A stretch of DNA of 64,000 bases from Synechococcus sp. MIT S9220 (GTDB lineage: Bacteria; Cyanobacteriota; Cyanobacteriia; PCC-6307; Cyanobiaceae). Positions 16,259-25,456 of the stretch are shown piece by piece. The translations under genes were made by a program, and so were the position numbers. The stretch is taken from contig NZ_CP047958.1 of NCBI RefSeq assembly GCF_014304815.1, forward strand, positions 1,612,001-1,676,000, in the 5' to 3' direction. How positions within the stretch are numbered: position 1 is the stretch's first letter; each line of letters begins with the position of its first letter. The notes below the pieces were generated by a model, which made no database searches, was not told where the DNA came from, and saw nothing but the letters and a program-made list of their open reading frames with translations.

Positions 16259-17779
16259 ATGATCATCGACGACCGCCATTACGACATCATCATCGTCGGA
16301 AGTGGTGCAGGCGGAGGAACTCTTGCAGGAGCGCTCACTCGCCAGGGCAGAAGCGTTCTGTTGTTGGAGCGGGGTGCAGCGATGGCACTCAGTGATCAGA
16401 ACGTGGCCGATGTGGATCTACTGCGCAAGGATCGCTATCACCCCAAAGATGAACGATGGTTCGGTCCTGACGGAGACCCGTTTGCTCCTCAGACGTCCTA
16501 CAGCCTCGGTGGCAACACCAAGATCTGGGGAGCCGTGCTGGAACGCATGCGCGAGCAAGATTTCGGTGACCTGCCGCTCCAAGAGGGTGTGTCACCGGCC
16601 TGGCCTTTCGATTACGCCCATCTAGCGCCCTATTACGACCAAGCCGAGACGCTCTACCGGGTTCACGGTCAAGCCCATGTTGACCCGACAGAGCCTTCAC
16701 GTCGCAAGGACTTCGATCATGCACCGCGGCCGGTCGTGCCCTTCCTTGAACAGCTTCGCGAAGGACTTCAACGCCATGGCTGCAAGCCGTATGACCTACC
16801 GCTCAGCTGGTCTGAAAGCGAGGAGGATCCCAGTGGTGACGCCCAACTCTTCGGCCTGGACAATGCCGAGCAAAGCAAGCTGGACATCCGAACGATGGCC
16901 AAGGTCCTGCGGTTGCACGTGAACCCGAGCGGACGAGAGGTGAAGAGAGTTGAGACCGATGTGGACGGCGAGATCTGGCTGTTCTCGTCTGATCTGGTCG
17001 TCCTGGCGGCCGGTGCGATTAACACTCCGGTCATCCTGCTGCGGTCCGGCAGTGAACGGCATCCCCGTGGTCTCAGCAACAAGTCCGACCAGGTGGGCCG
17101 AAACCTGATGAATATTCAGCTCACCTCAATCCTGCAGCGTTCCGCAGAAGCCAACAGCGGTCGCTACGCCCGCTCCTTGGGCATTAACGACTACTACTGG
17201 GGAGACAAAAATGTGAATTTCCCCCTTGGGCACATTCAGTCGGCAGGCGGTGTTCTGCAGGACGCACTCTTTGCGGAGTCACCGCCAGTATTGTCGCTGA
17301 TCAGCAAATTAATTCCTGATTTCGGCCTCGAGCGACTGGCATCGCGATCAGTGGCCTGGTGGGCCATGACCGAAGTGCTTCCCGATGCGGAAAACAAGGT
17401 ATGGCTCAACAAGGAACAGATCCGCATCAATTATCTCCACAACAATTTGGAGGCTCACGACCGACTTGTTTATCGCTGGATCGACACGCTCAAAAGTGTG
17501 GAGGCCGATCCGGTCACCAAGGTGGTGACCTCAGAGCCCGTACATCCCCGTGGTGAAGCACCTCTCAGTGTGGTGGGCTACGCCTGCGGGACCTGTCGCA
17601 TGGGTGAGGATCCCATCGCATCCGTTGTGGACGCAGATGGCAAGTGCCATGACCTAGAGAACGTCTATATCGCCGACAACAGTGTGTTCCCAAGCTGCCC
17701 CAGTGTGGGGCCCGGCCTCACCACAATCGCTATGGCATTGCGCATGGCCGAGACACTGCACCAACGGCTTCAGCACTGA
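16259..17779 (+). CDS. GMC-family FAD-dependent oxidoreductase, atypical active site
   Basis: 506 residues. The N-terminal FAD site (DIIIVGSGAGGGTLAGAL, LLERG), the GGNTKIWGAVLERM segment, LVVLAAGAINTPVILLRSGS and a C-terminal GTCRMGEDP box place it in the glucose-methanol-choline oxidoreductase family. By eye, the catalytic His usually three residues before GTC is Tyr (YACGTC), and the second His/Asn, expected before the final helix, reads SVGPGLTTIAMAL. Its chemistry may therefore differ. It follows the ARTO operon on the same strand after 42 bases and might pass electrons to the quinone pool used by ARTO; this is inference. Confidence 0.8.
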   Translation: MIIDDRHYDIIIVGSGAGGGTLAGALTRQGRSVLLLERGAAMALSDQNVADVDLLRKDRYHPKDERWFGPDGDPFAPQTSYSLGGNTKIWGAVLERMREQDFGDLPLQEGVSPAWPFDYAHLAPYYDQAETLYRVHGQAHVDPTEPSRRKDFDHAPRPVVPFLEQLREGLQRHGCKPYDLPLSWSESEEDPSGDAQLFGLDNAEQSKLDIRTMAKVLRLHVNPSGREVKRVETDVDGEIWLFSSDLVVLAAGAINTPVILLRSGSERHPRGLSNKSDQVGRNLMNIQLTSILQRSAEANSGRYARSLGINDYYWGDKNVNFPLGHIQSAGGVLQDALFAESPPVLSLISKLIPDFGLERLASRSVAWWAMTEVLPDAENKVWLNKEQIRINYLHNNLEAHDRLVYRWIDTLKSVEADPVTKVVTSEPVHPRGEAPLSVVGYACGTCRMGEDPIASVVDADGKCHDLENVYIADNSVFPSCPSVGPGLTTIAMALRMAETLHQRLQH

Positions 17780-17780
17780 T

Positions 17781-17819
17781 CCTCGAAGCTCTGATCATGA
17801 ACCGATCGGCTCATCGAGG
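17781..17819. terminator. Cruciform between convergent GMC and gor genes
   Basis: CCTCGA (17781-17786) pairs with TCGAGG (17814-17819), enclosing a second dyad ATGA-A-CCGATCGG-C-TCAT (17797-17814). It fills most of the gap between two convergent genes, the place for a shared terminator. No T-tract follows on either side. Confidence 0.4.
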
Positions 17820-17834
17820 AACAGTGATGCGTGA

Positions 17835-19196
17835 TTAGCCCATAGTCACGAACTCTTCCGACACCGTGGGATGCAGAGCCATCGTGCGGTCAAAGTCGGA
17901 CTTGGTCGCTCCCATCCCAACCGCGATCGCTGCCATCTGAATGATCTCAGCGGCATGCTCACCAACCATATGGCAACCCAGCACTCGCTCGGTTTCCGCT
18001 TCAATCACAAGCTTGAGTAGGCAGCGGGGGCCGCGCTTCGGCAGTGCCTGCGCCATGGAACGGAACCGGGCTCTGTGAATCACGACGCCATCGGCGCCGT
18101 ACTGAGCGATGGCGTTTTCTTCCGACAATCCCACCGTTGCCAGCTCAGGCTGACTGAACACGGCACTGGCCACCAGCTCATGGTCCACCTGACGCGGACG
18201 GCCTCCAAAAATGCTGTCAGCGAAGGCGCGACCCTCATCAATCGCGACTGGCGTGAGGCAGATGCGATCAGTCACATCACCGACGGCGAACACATGGGAG
18301 ACGTTGGTGCGCTGATCAGCATCGACAGGAATGCGATTCCCCTGAGTCGAGACGCCCGCTGCATCAAGATTGAGTCCCTTCAGGAAAGGCCGGCGTCCTG
18401 TGGCAAGCAGCACCCCGCCACAGGCGATGCGATCTCCACGATCCGTGCGCACCACGAGATCTCCCGGCGTTCCCTCAATACTTTCAGGACTTGTTGTGAA
18501 CTGAAGATTCACGCCCTTCTCCGCCATACCTTCTTGAACCACTCCAGCCAGTTCGGCGTCGAAGCCCCGCAGCAGATACTCACGCCGCACAAGCTGGGTG
18601 ACTTCAACACCAAGACCGCTGAGGATGCCGGCGAATTCGCAGGCGATGAAGCCAGCACCCACCACAACCATCCGCTCAGGGAAACGTTCCAACAGAAACA
18701 TGTCGTCGCTGACCCAGCCCAGCTCGACTCCCTGAATATCAGGTCGCTGAGGGCGACCACCGACACCGATAAGCACCCTCTCAGCCTGCAGGCGGTGCTG
18801 CGGGTCACCACCGGGATCCGTCGAGACAAGGATGTGATGGTCGTCCTCGAACCGGCCCCAGCCTTGGATCAGGGTGACTCCGGCCTTCGCCAGAAATTCA
18901 ATGTGCATGGCATTGAGGCGATCCACCTCAGCACGCACATTGGCCAGCAACTGTGCTGAATCAATCCGGACCTCAGAAGGATGGACGCCATAACTGGAGG
19001 CCTCCTCCATCTGCTCCGCCATCTGGGATCCATACACCAGCAATTTCTTGGGGACACAGCCCCTGATCACACAGGTGCCACCAACGCGGTCACCCTCCAC
19101 GATGGCCACGCGAGCACCATGACGTGCCGCCCGCTTGGCAGCCGCCAAGCCACCGGAACCAGCACCAAGCACCACAAGATCAAACGACTGATCCAC
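17835..19196 (-). CDS. gor: Glutathione reductase
   Basis: 453 residues. It reduces oxidised glutathione with NADPH. The FAD motif (DLVVLGAGSGGLAAAKRAAR), the redox disulfide GGTCVIRGCVPKK, the second dinucleotide site (VVVGAGFIACEFAGIL) with VRREYLLRGFD arginines for the NADPH phosphate, and the C-terminal catalytic LHPTVSEEF are all present. It is complete and in family length. It is convergent with the GMC gene. Confidence 0.96.
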   Translation of the reverse strand: MDQSFDLVVLGAGSGGLAAAKRAARHGARVAIVEGDRVGGTCVIRGCVPKKLLVYGSQMAEQMEEASSYGVHPSEVRIDSAQLLANVRAEVDRLNAMHIEFLAKAGVTLIQGWGRFEDDHHILVSTDPGGDPQHRLQAERVLIGVGGRPQRPDIQGVELGWVSDDMFLLERFPERMVVVGAGFIACEFAGILSGLGVEVTQLVRREYLLRGFDAELAGVVQEGMAEKGVNLQFTTSPESIEGTPGDLVVRTDRGDRIACGGVLLATGRRPFLKGLNLDAAGVSTQGNRIPVDADQRTNVSHVFAVGDVTDRICLTPVAIDEGRAFADSIFGGRPRQVDHELVASAVFSQPELATVGLSEENAIAQYGADGVVIHRARFRSMAQALPKRGPRCLLKLVIEAETERVLGCHMVGEHAAEIIQMAAIAVGMGATKSDFDRTMALHPTVSEEFVTMG

Positions 19197-19331
19197 CGCA
19201 GCTGACGTTCAACTACCAACCATTCTGATGGGTTTGGTTTCCAGCTCTTCACAGGGTGCGATTCAGATCAGCAAACCAAACAATCGCTGAGATCCGCATA
19301 GGGTTGAGTCAATCGAGACCTGGAGTCCGGT

Positions 19332-19982
19332 GTGCATCTGCCTCGCTACGACCGGATTCCTGATCATGACGATGACCACAGCCTGATTGAAGTCAGGGTG
19401 AGTGATCTCCAGCCCACGCAAATGTGCGTTGGGCTGGCGGAAGTTCACAGCCGTCAGAAAGACTTCAGCCAGGAAAGCAAGAGAGAACGTCTCGAGTATC
19501 TGCGCGGCAAGCCCGTGCCCCTGGTGCGCAACCGCCTTGGGCAGCTCTGGATGGTGGATCGACACCATCGCCTGAGGGCACTGCTGGAGATGGATCCCGA
19601 CGTCACCACCTATGGCTACGTGATCGCAGAGCTTGAAAGCGACAGCCGCGATACAGCCTTGCTGGCCCTGCAGGATCGGGGCTGGCTCTATCTCCATGAC
19701 GGACGCGGCAACGGTCCCTGGGAACCCTCGAAGCTGCCCCATTCACTGCTGGGCCTTGAAGACGACCCCTACCGCAGCCTCGTCTGGAAACTCAAGAAGG
19801 AAGGCCTGATCAAACCACAGCGCTTAATCCCGTATCACGAGTTCCGCTGGGGGGCATGGCTGCGAACTCGCCCTCTGCCGCCGTTCAGTTCCTCCCAGCT
19901 GGACCCTGCTCTGCCAGCATCCCGGCGACTGGCTCAGTCTCGAGCTGCAGCTCATCTGGCCGGCTGGACCGGCGGAAACTGA
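19332..19982 (+). CDS. ParB-like (ParBc_2) domain protein
   Basis: 216 residues from a GTG start. Residues 15-100 (VRVSDLQPTQMCVGLAEVHS, PVPLVRNRLGQLWMVDRHHR) match the ParB-like nuclease/sulfiredoxin-fold domain, whose hallmark is the D-x-H-H-R segment. It has no ParB-type DNA-binding helices, so it is not a chromosome-partition protein. The family is found in many bacteria without a firm role. Convergent with dnaA; the 157 bases between contain no gene and I saw no DnaA-box cluster there. Confidence 0.7.
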   Translation: MHLPRYDRIPDHDDDHSLIEVRVSDLQPTQMCVGLAEVHSRQKDFSQESKRERLEYLRGKPVPLVRNRLGQLWMVDRHHRLRALLEMDPDVTTYGYVIAELESDSRDTALLALQDRGWLYLHDGRGNGPWEPSKLPHSLLGLEDDPYRSLVWKLKKEGLIKPQRLIPYHEFRWGAWLRTRPLPPFSSSQLDPALPASRRLAQSRAAAHLAGWTGGN

Positions 19983-20139
19983 ACCAATCAGCAATGACGA
20001 ACAAACGGTCGACGTGCGGTTCCCATCAGTGGTGAGCAAGGGAGGAAGCGTCACGATCCACGATCGTCGTTCAGGCAAGAATGATTTCAGCCGATGCGAT
20101 CGACATGGTCTCGCATGCAGGCGTTTCCTCAAGCCACAG

Positions 20140-21531
20140 TCAGCGCTTGCGGCGTGAATCGATCTGAAGCAAATCACGCACCCTCTGCACCTGACTGGCC
20201 AGCTGTGGATCAGTGCCGAGCTTTTTTTCCACCTGCTCAATGGCGTACATCACCGTGGTGTGATCCTTACCGCCGAAGGTTTCACCGATGCGCGGCAGGC
20301 TAAGGCCGGTGCCCTGACGCATCAGGAACATGCCCACCTGTCGGGCCTGACTGACGGCCCGGCGACGACTGCTGCTGCGCATGTCATCCGCAGTCACCCC
20401 GAAGACCTCTGACACCTTGTCGATCACCTGCTGAGGTGTGACGTCAACACCCTGGCCGCTGGGATCCAGCATGGGAGCAACCGATTCAACGGTCATCGGC
20501 ATCCCTGTGATCGAGGAAAAGGCGACCGCCCTCGTGAGCGCTCCCTCCAGCTCACGGATGTTGGAGGTGAAACGGCCAGAGATGTACTGAATCAGATCTC
20601 TCGGCAAGGCAACACGTTCCTGTTCGGCCTTTTTCTGAAGAATCGCCATGCGCGTCTCCAGGTCCGGAGCCTGAATATCAGCGATCAAACCCATGGAGAA
20701 GCGCGAGATCAGACGTTCCTGCAGTCGAGGGATCTGGCTAGGGGGACGATCGCTCGCGATCACAATCTGTCGACCTGCCTCATGCAGCGCGTTGAAGGTA
20801 TGGAAGAACTCTTCCTGCGTGTATTCCTTTCCCTCGATGAACTGAATGTCATCAACAAGGATGAGATCAGCGGCCCGGTAACGATCGCGAAAGGCCTGCA
20901 TGCCGTCTTTGCGGATCGCCACGATCAGGTCGTTGGTGAAGGTCTCAGTGGAGACATAGAACACCTTGGCCTCAGGATCGATCTCGAGGCGGTAATGGCC
21001 GATGGCCTGCATGAGGTGGGTCTTACCGAGGCCGACCCCTCCACAGATGAACAGCGGATTGAATTCGCGACCCGGGGCCTCAGCGACAGCGAGGGCAGCG
21101 GCATGGGCCATGCGGCTGTTAGGCCCCACGACAAATCGGTTGAACACATACCGCATGTTCAGCCCGGGCAGACGTCGGGGCGCCTTCTTCACTGGGGTTG
21201 GGGGCGCTAAAGGAGCCGGCACCGCTGCAGCTGAAGCTGCAGCCGTGACAGCTTCAGCTGCCGAACCTGCCTGGAGGTCCTCGGCATCACGCGCCAGAAC
21301 CGACACCGTCACAGGCTGACCAATGATTTCACCAGCCACGTCCGCGATGGTGCTCGCGTAGTTCTTGCGCAACCAGTTACTGGCAAAGCTGTTGGGCGCC
21401 AGCAATATCAGAGTCCCCTCCCTGAATCCACTGCACTGGGCAGGGCGGATCCAGGTCTCGAAGGTCGGCTTGCTGAGGTTGCTCTGAAGGGCCTGCTGAA
21501 CCTTGCTCCAAAGCTCACTGCCCGTCAGCAC
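20140..21531 (-). CDS. dnaA: Chromosomal replication initiator DnaA
   Basis: 463 residues from the GTG at 21531, chosen because GGAGG lies five bases ahead; an ATG at 21567 is also in frame. Domain I is residues 1-85 ([20 protein letters not shown]), followed by an Ala/Pro linker. The AAA+ core has Walker A ([15 protein letters not shown]), Walker B ([14 protein letters not shown]) and an arginine finger region. The C-terminal DNA-binding helix-turn-helix ends with the DnaA signature [20 protein letters not shown]. It binds DnaA boxes and melts the origin. Confidence 0.97.
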   Translation of the reverse strand: MLTGSELWSKVQQALQSNLSKPTFETWIRPAQCSGFREGTLILLAPNSFASNWLRKNYASTIADVAGEIIGQPVTVSVLARDAEDLQAGSAAEAVTAAASAAAVPAPLAPPTPVKKAPRRLPGLNMRYVFNRFVVGPNSRMAHAAALAVAEAPGREFNPLFICGGVGLGKTHLMQAIGHYRLEIDPEAKVFYVSTETFTNDLIVAIRKDGMQAFRDRYRAADLILVDDIQFIEGKEYTQEEFFHTFNALHEAGRQIVIASDRPPSQIPRLQERLISRFSMGLIADIQAPDLETRMAILQKKAEQERVALPRDLIQYISGRFTSNIRELEGALTRAVAFSSITGMPMTVESVAPMLDPSGQGVDVTPQQVIDKVSEVFGVTADDMRSSSRRRAVSQARQVGMFLMRQGTGLSLPRIGETFGGKDHTTVMYAIEQVEKKLGTDPQLASQVQRVRDLLQIDSRRKR

Positions 21532-21620
21532 TACACCCTCCGAATCACGGTGGCTGAATCTACGCACTCCAGGCCGATCGGTCCGTCTTTAATGAGGTGC
21601 TGACGACATCACAGATCTTC

Positions 21621-22781
21621 ATGGCCTCCGCCATCCAGCGTCCACTGCAGCGCGCACTCACGCTCATCGGCGTCGGCCTCATCGGCTCCAGTCTCAGCGG
21701 CTGCGGAACCGCCTGGAAGCAACGCATCGGACTGGATCAGGCCCCTGCCAGCGACCCCTTACCGGAGGTCAGCGATGGCCCCCGCTCAGCCCCCCTTCAA
21801 CCGGGGAAAAACATCATTGTTGAAGCGGTGGATCGGGTCGGTCCCTCAGTGGTGCGAATCGATACGGTGAAACGTGTCGTGAACCCGCTTGGCAACCTCT
21901 TCGGCGGCAGAGCACCGATCCAGCAACAGGCGGGTCAGGGATCCGGATTCATCACGCGTTCTGACGGGCTGATCTTCACGAACGCACACGTTGTGGAGGG
22001 CGCGGACCAGGTCTCAGTGACACTGCCCGACGGTCGCAGCTTCAGCGGTCGCGTTCTTGGCAGTGACGCACTCACGGACATCGCTGTGGTGCGGGTGGTT
22101 GCCGACAAACTGCCGGTCGCTCCCCTCGGCAATTCCAACAATCTCAAGCCCGGGGAATGGGCCATCGCCATCGGCAATCCCCTTGGCCTCAACAACACGG
22201 TGACAGCTGGGATCATCAGCGCCGTGGATCGCACCAATGCCATCGGAGAGGGGCAGAGAGTGCCCTATATCCAGACCGATGCTGCCGTTAATCCGGGCAA
22301 CAGCGGCGGGCCGCTGATCAACGCCGCTGGTCAGGTGATCGGCATCAACACCGCCATCAAAAAGGCCCCCGGAGCCGGCTTGAGTTTTGCCATCCCGATC
22401 AATCTGGCCAAGCGAATCGCGCAGCAGATCATCAGTACCGGCCAGGCGTCTCACCCCTTCATTGGCGTCCGTCTCCAGAGCCTCACACCCCAGCTCGCTA
22501 AGGAGATCAATGCCGCGGCCAACAGCAATCTGTGCACGGTGCCTGAATTGAACGGCGTGGTGGTGATCGAAGTGGTGGAGAACAGCCCTGCTGCAGAGGG
22601 CGGATTCCGCCCCTGCGACCTGATCCGTGAAGTGAACGGCACCAAAGTGCAGGATCCTTCCCAGGTGCAGCTGGCAGTCGACCGGGGCCGTGTCGGCCAG
22701 GCCATGCCCATCATTGTTGAGCGCGATGGCGAAAGCCTCGAGCTGATGGTGAAACCTGAGGAACTCCCGCGGCAGCAGTAA
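21621..22781 (+). CDS. Deg/HtrA-family serine protease, lipoprotein-like
   Basis: About 386 residues. The N-terminus is hydrophobic and ends in a lipobox-like LSGCG. The trypsin-like domain has the full triad: His in TNAHVVEGAD, Asp in DALTDIAVV, Ser in NPGNSGGPLI. One PDZ domain fills the C-terminal 100 residues (GVVVIEVVENSPAAEGGFRP). It should degrade misfolded proteins in the periplasm or thylakoid lumen. An in-frame GTG at 21597 could extend it by eight residues. It starts 90 bases from the divergent dnaA gene. Confidence 0.92.
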   Translation: MASAIQRPLQRALTLIGVGLIGSSLSGCGTAWKQRIGLDQAPASDPLPEVSDGPRSAPLQPGKNIIVEAVDRVGPSVVRIDTVKRVVNPLGNLFGGRAPIQQQAGQGSGFITRSDGLIFTNAHVVEGADQVSVTLPDGRSFSGRVLGSDALTDIAVVRVVADKLPVAPLGNSNNLKPGEWAIAIGNPLGLNNTVTAGIISAVDRTNAIGEGQRVPYIQTDAAVNPGNSGGPLINAAGQVIGINTAIKKAPGAGLSFAIPINLAKRIAQQIISTGQASHPFIGVRLQSLTPQLAKEINAAANSNLCTVPELNGVVVIEVVENSPAAEGGFRPCDLIREVNGTKVQDPSQVQLAVDRGRVGQAMPIIVERDGESLELMVKPEELPRQQ

Positions 22782-22800
22782 TCCTTGGCGGGCTGACCCG

Positions 22801-23427
22801 ATGACCGAGCCCATCCTGGTGGTGATGACCCGCTGGCCTGCCAGCGGGCGTTGCAAACGTCGCCTTGCAAGCACGCTGGGGTCTTCGCAGGCTGCAGGGA
22901 TCCAGGCGCGGCTGATCGCTCACACCCTGGCAGTGGCCCAAGGTCTTGCCAGAGATGGAACGCTCAGATTGCACATCGCCATCAGCGGTGCCGGCTCAAG
23001 AGCCTGCCGTCGCTGGCTCGCCTCGATTCCTGAGGCCAGCATCAGCGCACAGGGAAGAGGAGATCTTGGCAACCGCATGCGCAGGGAGGTGTTGAGGGCA
23101 CGTTCCACTGACCCTGCGGCTCCGGTGATCCTGATCGGCACGGATCTTCCCGACCTGGCCGCAAGAGATCTGATCAGGGCTATCGAGCTTCTTCGCCAGT
23201 CACCACTGGTGATCGGACCATCACGGGATGGTGGCTACTGGCTGTTCGGTCTGTCGGCAACGGCACCAGGAGCACCCCGCTGGCCCTTTCATTCGATCCC
23301 GTGGGGTAGCGACCAGGTCTTTGGCCTCACTTGGCAGCGAGCCTGCCAGCGCGGTCTGAAGGCGGCACAGCTCGACATACGCAATGACATCGACCAGCTC
23401 GAGGATCTTGAGGGATGGCTGGCATGA
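22801..23427 (+). CDS. TIGR04282-type glycosyltransferase (DUF2064)
   Basis: 208 residues with a nucleotide-sugar-transferase-like fold: TRWPASGRCKRRLASTLG near the N-terminus, VILIGTDLPDLAARDL and GPSRDGGYWLFGL in the middle. The family, annotated as arsenosugar-biosynthesis-associated, resembles CofC/MobA-type transferases. It overlaps the next glycosyltransferase by four bases or more, and the two families nearly always occur together. Confidence 0.85.
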   Translation: MTEPILVVMTRWPASGRCKRRLASTLGSSQAAGIQARLIAHTLAVAQGLARDGTLRLHIAISGAGSRACRRWLASIPEASISAQGRGDLGNRMRREVLRARSTDPAAPVILIGTDLPDLAARDLIRAIELLRQSPLVIGPSRDGGYWLFGLSATAPGAPRWPFHSIPWGSDQVFGLTWQRACQRGLKAAQLDIRNDIDQLEDLEGWLA

Positions 23428-24149
23428 CCAGGCAAGAAGCTCTGAGCGTGGTCATCCCCTGCCTCAATGAGGCAGAACGGCTGCCGTTGCTGCTGGCGGA
23501 CTTGCAGTGCGTTGGGAGCGGACTGCAGATTCTGCTAGCGGATGGGGGGAGCAGCGATGCCACATCGGAGATCGCAGGCTTGGCCGGTGCTCATCTGATC
23601 AAAATTCATCCCGCTGGCCGTGGCCGTCAACTGCGCGCCGCAGCGGCTCAGGCCCATGGCGACTGGTTGCTGTTCTTGCATGCAGATAGTCGTCTTCCCC
23701 TTCAATGGTTCAGGGGGGTCAGCCCGCTACTGCAAACCTCTGCCGCAGCAGCTAACGCCTGGTATTTCGATTTTCGAATTGCTCCCTCCACTGCGTCGCG
23801 ACGTCTGCTGGAGCAGGCTGTGGCCTTGCGCAGTCGCTGGCTACAGCGTCCCTACGGTGATCAAGGGCTGCTGCTGCATCGAGAGCTTTATCACCGTTGC
23901 GGCGGCTTTGCCGAGCTGCCGCTGATGGAGGATCTGGATCTGGTGGAGCGCCTGAGCCGCATCGCTGATCTCAAGCGGATAGGCCTGCCACTGACCACCG
24001 ATGGCCGACGTTGGCAAGACGACGGAGTCCTACGGCGCAGCTGGCGTAATGCATGGCTGCGTCGGCGCTGGAAGCAGGGCGAGTCTGCGGAGCGGCTAGC
24101 CGAGGATTACTACGGCACTCAGTTCGCGTACCAGAAACCGCAGCGATGA
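23415..24149 (+). CDS. TIGR04283-type family 2 glycosyltransferase
   Basis: About 244 residues. GT-A fold with LSVVIPCLNEAERLP, LADGGSSDATSEI, the metal-binding stretch LLFLHADSRLP and GDQGLLLHRELYHRCGGFAE followed by MEDLDLVERL. It is the standard partner of the preceding gene. An ATG at 23424 gives an ATGA overlap and is an equally good start. Its end overlaps the convergent GNAT gene by 31 bases. The arsenosugar link is from family naming; no arsM or arsS is nearby. Confidence 0.85.
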   Translation: MAGMTRQEALSVVIPCLNEAERLPLLLADLQCVGSGLQILLADGGSSDATSEIAGLAGAHLIKIHPAGRGRQLRAAAAQAHGDWLLFLHADSRLPLQWFRGVSPLLQTSAAAANAWYFDFRIAPSTASRRLLEQAVALRSRWLQRPYGDQGLLLHRELYHRCGGFAELPLMEDLDLVERLSRIADLKRIGLPLTTDGRRWQDDGVLRRSWRNAWLRRRWKQGESAERLAEDYYGTQFAYQKPQR

Positions 24150-24655
24150 CCATTGGGCTCAAGGTCCCAGCCCAGACGTTGATAGAAAGGCAGGACCCCT
24201 GGGTCGGCGAACAAGGTGGCGCGTTCAGTCCCAAGAGCGCGCAGAGCATCGAGGATGTAATCCATCAGCTGACTGCCGAGACCGGAGCCCTGGTACAGGG
24301 GGTGAACAGCAACATCCCAGATAGTCGCTTCGAGCACCCCGTCGCCTGTGCAGCGCGCAAAACCCACCAAACGTGGGATCCGGGCATCGTGGCGCCAGAG
24401 ACCAACCCGGATCAGGCTGTTGTCGAGAGCCTTGCGAACCCGTCGGACAGGTCGCCGGCTCCAGCCCACCGCTTCCAGAAGCTGCTCCAACTCCACCAAA
24501 TCAAAGGGTCGGTGCTGGCTGAACACCAGAGTGAGCTGGCTGGCAGGGGTCGCACACAGCTTCGCCTGATCGCCATAAATCACTTGCAGTGTCTCTGGCG
24601 TAAGGGAAGGGTCGTCGATCACTGACGATGCTGCATTGTCACGATCCTGGCGCAC
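24119..24655 (-). CDS. GNAT acetyltransferase (Ycf52/NSI-like)
   Basis: 178 residues from the GTG at 24655. Longer frames reach 24793 but would overlap the divergent hydrolase gene. The GNAT core is clear: ATIWDVAVHPLYQGSGLGSQ binds acetyl-CoA and FADPGVLPFYQRLGWDLEP is the C-terminal motif. The N-terminal LVFSQHRPFDLVELEQLLEA pattern is that of the cyanobacterial/plastid Ycf52 group, related to plant chloroplast acetyltransferases that modify protein lysines or N-termini. Confidence 0.8.
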   Translation of the reverse strand: MRQDRDNAASSVIDDPSLTPETLQVIYGDQAKLCATPASQLTLVFSQHRPFDLVELEQLLEAVGWSRRPVRRVRKALDNSLIRVGLWRHDARIPRLVGFARCTGDGVLEATIWDVAVHPLYQGSGLGSQLMDYILDALRALGTERATLFADPGVLPFYQRLGWDLEPNGHRCGFWYAN

Positions 24656-24700
24656 GGAAGGTGCGGAAGGCGGCAAGGTGGATGAGCAAGTTCTGCACAG

Positions 24701-25456
24701 ATGCCTGCAAGTCAACTGCTGATAGCTGTTCATGGCTGGCTTTTGAGCAAGCAGGTCTGGTCGCCTCTTGCCGCATGCTGGAAAGAACGCCATCCAGAGA
24801 TTGAGCTCTGGTGCCCCGATCTACCTGGCTTCGGGGATGCGGAGCGCCCTTCAGGACTGCTTCCCAACTTGTCGGCCTACGGCCGCTGGCTGGCGGACGA
24901 CGCCATTCACAGAGCGAAGGGACGACCCTTCGTGCTGTTGGGCCACTCACTCGGCGGCAGCGTGGTGCTGCATGCCGAAGCACATCTGCGACGACAGAAA
25001 CAGACCGATTTATTGGGCGTTGTTCTGCTGGCAGCAGGGGGAGGGATCTATCAGCCACGGCCCTTTCGTCGACTGCGCGGCTTCGGGAAGTTGATTCTGG
25101 AGCTGCTTCCCGATGGCCTGGCTCAGCTACCAGCACCCCTTGGAACCCTTGGACCGTTCAAGGCCGAGCGGCGGGCTGCCCGCGGACTGCTGGTGAACAG
25201 CACCAGCCGGGGCGCGGTTCGAGAGCTGCCTGGATTGGTGTCTGACCTAGCCGTCGACAGCCTCTGGATCAGTGGCGACAACGATCAGGTGATGGAACCT
25301 GGCTATGTGCGCCATCTGGCGGCTTACAGCCCTGGGCATGACTATCGCCAGATCGCTGGCTGTGGCCACCTGCCGATGCAAGAGAAGCCGGAGATTCTGA
25401 GCGACATCCTGTCCAGCTGGATTGAGGCTCAGAGCCTGGCAAGACCCCGTTCCTGA
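24701..25456 (+). CDS. Alpha/beta hydrolase
   Basis: 251 residues with an N-terminal LIAVHGWLLSKQVW oxyanion-hole strand, the nucleophile elbow GHSLGGS, an acid in WISGDNDQVME and the catalytic His in IAGCGHLPMQEKPE. It looks like a complete serine hydrolase of the BioH/esterase type; substrate unknown. Divergent from the GNAT gene and overlapping the end of the ABC exporter gene by 28 bases. Confidence 0.85.
   Translation: MPASQLLIAVHGWLLSKQVWSPLAACWKERHPEIELWCPDLPGFGDAERPSGLLPNLSAYGRWLADDAIHRAKGRPFVLLGHSLGGSVVLHAEAHLRRQKQTDLLGVVLLAAGGGIYQPRPFRRLRGFGKLILELLPDGLAQLPAPLGTLGPFKAERRAARGLLVNSTSRGAVRELPGLVSDLAVDSLWISGDNDQVMEPGYVRHLAAYSPGHDYRQIAGCGHLPMQEKPEILSDILSSWIEAQSLARPRS

Noticed and set aside
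18075-18959. A 294-codon open frame on the plus strand
   Set aside because: It lies wholly antisense to gor, which has all catalytic motifs; its translation shows no domain and its composition is that of a complementary strand.
19983-20139. Possible replication origin beside dnaA
   Set aside because: No DnaA-box cluster (TTATCCACA-like) or AT-rich unwinding element seen by eye; dnaA is often away from the origin in cyanobacteria.
22014-22874. A 286-codon minus-strand frame
   Set aside because: Antisense to the Deg protease, whose triad and PDZ domain are intact.
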